A DNA stretch of 64,000 nucleotides from assembly GCA_019636015.1 (NCBI GenBank), contig JAHBYJ010000002.1, positions 310,001 through 374,000 of the forward strand, read 5' to 3'. Shown in pieces: positions 62,711 to 64,000 of the stretch. This DNA is from Parvibaculaceae bacterium. GTDB lineage: Bacteria; Pseudomonadota; Alphaproteobacteria; Parvibaculales; Parvibaculaceae. Under the pieces are notes generated by a model, which saw only the letters and a program-made list of their open reading frames with translations, ran no database searches and was not told the origin of the DNA. The translations under genes were made by a program, and so were the position numbers. The number at the start of each line of letters is the position of its first letter. Position 1 is the stretch's first letter.

Positions 62711-63205
62711 TCATCCGAGCTTTTGTTTCGCATATTCCACAAGCTGATCGAGCGCCGTGCCCCATCCGCCGTGAAAGCCCATCTCCTCGTGGCGCTTGGC
62801 CCCCGCTTCATCGGGATGCATGGCAATGGCGGTGTATTTCGTGCCCTGCCCCTGCGGTTCGATCAGGATATAGGCTGTGAAGAAGAGATCGTGGACGCGC
62901 GTCACGGCCGGCCGATAGCCGGGCCCGAGCGCGGAGGTCCAGACGAGGCGGCGCTCCGGCACCACTTCGAGATAGCAGCCCGAACCGCCTTCCATGTTTT
63001 CGCCATCCGGCGAGCGCATCTGTGTGTAGAACTCGCCGCCCGGCCGGAGGTCGATCCGGCAATCGACCGTCTGCCACGGGCGCGGGCAGAACCACGGCAT
63101 CAGATGCTGTGGCTCCGTCCAGGCGCGCCAGACGAGACGCGGACTCACATCCACCACGCGCTCAAGCACGAGGTCGAGCTTCGGATCGAGGGGAGGCATA
63201 CTCAT
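62711..63205 (-). CDS. SRPBCC/AHSA1-domain protein (module 2)
   Basis: 164 residues. LDLVLERVVDVSPRLVWRAWTEPQHLMPWFCPRPWQTVDCRIDLRPGGEFYTQMRSPDGENMEGGSGCYLEVVPERRLVWTSALGPGYRP and HEEMGFHGGWGTALDQLVEYAKQ define an AHSA1 protein. The WFCPRPW and GFHGGWG motifs place it in the group fused or coupled to ArsR regulators. It overlaps its arsR by 4 nt. It differs clearly from the module-1 SRPBCC protein, so the two modules are not a recent duplication. Confidence 0.9.
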   Translation of the reverse strand: MSMPPLDPKLDLVLERVVDVSPRLVWRAWTEPQHLMPWFCPRPWQTVDCRIDLRPGGEFYTQMRSPDGENMEGGSGCYLEVVPERRLVWTSALGPGYRPAVTRVHDLFFTAYILIEPQGQGTKYTAIAMHPDEAGAKRHEEMGFHGGWGTALDQLVEYAKQKLG

Positions 63206-63543
63206 GTTTCACTTTCCTTCATCTGCAAAAGATAGTCGTCGAGTTGGTCGAGCCGCGCTTCCCAGAGCGCGCGCTGTTCGCTCATCCATGTCTCCGCCGC
63301 CTCGAGTGGCTTCGGCTGCAGCCGGTAGATGCGCGACCTGCCCTCCTTCCGCGAGGTGACAAGGCCGCATTTCTCCAGTGCCGCGAGGTGCTGCATGAAA
63401 GACGGCAGCGCCATCTTGTGCGGCTGCGCAAGCTCCCCCACGGCCGCCGGCCCCTGGCCGAGACGCCGGATCACGGCGCGCCGCGTGGGATCGCCAAGCG
63501 CATGAAAAACACGGTCGAGTTGCATCTGCTGTTGGTTAGGCAT
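63202..63543 (-). CDS. ArsR-family transcriptional regulator (module 2)
   Basis: 113 residues. LDRVFHALGDPTRRAVIRRLGQGPAAVGELAQPHKMALPSFMQHLAALEKCGLVTSRKEGRSRIYRLQPKPLEAAETWMSEQRALWEARLDQLDDYL is the typical ArsR subgroup next to AHSA1 genes, with MALPSFMQHL as the recognition helix and no metal-site cysteine pair. The operator dyads lie directly upstream. The predicted transcription start falls at the ATG, suggesting a leaderless mRNA. Confidence 0.92.
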   Translation of the reverse strand: MPNQQQMQLDRVFHALGDPTRRAVIRRLGQGPAAVGELAQPHKMALPSFMQHLAALEKCGLVTSRKEGRSRIYRLQPKPLEAAETWMSEQRALWEARLDQLDDYLLQMKESET

Positions 63544-63545
63544 GC

Positions 63546-63586
63546 ACCTAAGTAACAGCCCGCCACACTTAGGTCAATACCTAAGT
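63546..63586 (-). promoter_or_regulatory. Promoter and triple half-site operator of arsR-AHSA1 module 2
   Basis: ACTTAGGT-CAAT-ACCTAAGT (63567-63586) is a perfect dyad, and a third half-site, ACCTAAGT, lies at 63546-63553. On the minus strand TTGACC (inside the dyad), 17 nt, TACTTA (inside the third half-site) makes the likely promoter. The -10 ends 5 nt before the ATG at 63543. Confidence 0.65.
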
Positions 63587-63651
63587 TTGAGCCGCAAGGC
63601 CGAAAGCCTGCTGGCAGCGCCGGAATCTTGCTGTTATATGGCGGCTGCTGG

Positions 63652-63728
63652 GGGCCTGTAGCTCAGTTGGTTAGAGCGGACCGCTCATAACGGTTTGGTC
63701 GCAGGTTCGAGTCCTGCCGGGCCCACCA
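63652..63728 (+). tRNA. tRNA with CAU anticodon (elongator Met or Ile2)
   Basis: 77 nt including encoded CCA. Acceptor GGGCCTG/CGGGCCC (7 bp with one T-G pair), D-arm AGCTCAGTTGGTTAGAGC, anticodon stem GACCG/CGGTT with loop CTCATAA (anticodon CAT), T-arm GCAGG-TTCGAGT-CCTGC. The first base pairs normally with the end, so it is not an initiator tRNA. Whether it is Met or the lysidine-modified Ile2 cannot be decided by eye. Confidence 0.93.
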
Positions 63729-64000
63729 CCCCCTTGTGGGGACAAGTTGAAAGTGACTCATTTCCAAGCTGATTTGACTCAAGTCTGGAACGAGTCCAAA
63801 CCCCGAATCGGTTTCGGTCTTGTTGCAGGTTCAGCAAGCACCTGAAAACAAAAGGAAAATACGCTGGTGCCTGCGACAGGATAAAACCGTCGCGTCGGAG
63901 CGTTCTTCACCGCGTGCCTGATCCGTGCCCGCTGCCGAGTTGCTCGGCTTCCGCGAAATTGAGAGAAATGACGCTACGGACGGGTTGTTCATTGCGATGT
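63729..64000. other. Non-coding or unresolved stretch after the tRNA
   Basis: A small CCCC-TTG-TGGGG hairpin follows the tRNA and may terminate it. The rest has no long reading frame with a start and ribosome-binding site. The best minus-strand frame (53 codons from an ATG near 63992) has no recognisable features. The stretch is patchily A-rich (AAAACAAAAGGAAAA around 63845), unlike flanking genes, and could be a remnant or the margin of an inserted element beyond the window. Confidence 0.4.

Noticed and set aside
63836-63994. Minus-strand 53-codon ORF after the tRNA
   Set aside because: It has no ribosome-binding site, no hydrophobic or family pattern, and biased serine/arginine content. 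It is kept only as part of an unresolved region.

Overview
This 64 kb window is GC-rich chromosomal DNA of an alphaproteobacterium. The evidence is a dcw (division and cell wall) cluster running mraZ to ftsZ and continuing into lpxC-bamD-recN-ligA, an alphaproteobacterial type-A RNase P RNA directly upstream of mraZ, DUF4169 and PAS_5-like proteins, and REP-like palindromes of the GTCAT-CCCGGC type. The gene mix resembles Parvibaculum-like Rhizobiales, but that placement is an inference. I see no intact insertion sequence, prophage, CRISPR array or defence island.

Layout. 1-1224: an AsmA-family gene cut by the left edge and a small DUF4169 protein. 1281-5193: a self-contained export operon (ICMT-like membrane methyltransferase, TetR regulator, HlyD-type lipoprotein, ABC ATPase, ABC-2 permease) behind a strong promoter whose -10 lies inside a 14+2+14 bp palindrome. 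5199-13876: FAD-linked oxidase, hotdog thioesterase flanked by two REP-like palindromes, UvrD/PcrA helicase, prmA, an aminopeptidase P and a CelD/GNAT protein. 13976-38949 (all minus strand): ligA, recN, bamD, lpxC, ftsZ, ftsA, ftsQ, ddl, murB, murC, murG, ftsW, murD, mraY, murF, murE, ftsI, ftsL, rsmH, mraZ, listed left to right and therefore in reverse transcription order. Most dcw genes overlap by 1-4 nt. Upstream of mraZ is a long 10-bp-phased array of [C/T]GG repeats that looks like an expanded MraZ operator, then rnpB.

39751-47935: two zinc-free quinone-oxidoreductase-type MDR enzymes, an AmpD/AmiD amidase with a peptidoglycan-binding domain, a DMT exporter, a TerB-DnaJ (DjlA-like) protein and a fused hydantoinase/5-oxoprolinase. 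48153-49303: a 26-residue membrane peptide whose ribosome-binding site lies in a hairpin, and a divergent CMD-family/HxlR pair with duplicated operators. 49307-55036: a methionine operon in the order ArsR-methyltransferase fusion, metF, metH N-terminal part, metH C-terminal part. 55351-57620: mlaA-mlaC and a PAS_5-like protein. 57627-61088: a soluble hybrid histidine kinase and EttA. 61169-63586: two ArsR + AHSA1/SRPBCC modules pointing toward each other around a DUF998 membrane protein, each with an operator fused to its promoter and a probably leaderless regulator gene. 63652-63728: a CAU-anticodon tRNA, followed to the edge by sequence without a convincing gene.

Functionally the window is mainly housekeeping: septation and peptidoglycan synthesis, outer-membrane biogenesis (lpxC, bamD, mlaA/C, AsmA), DNA repair (recN, ligA, UvrD), and the methionine/methyl cycle. 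I did not find a clear undescribed multi-gene system. The most unusual signals are regulatory: the long MraZ-like array, the RBS-sequestering hairpin before a tiny membrane protein, and the leaderless ArsR modules.
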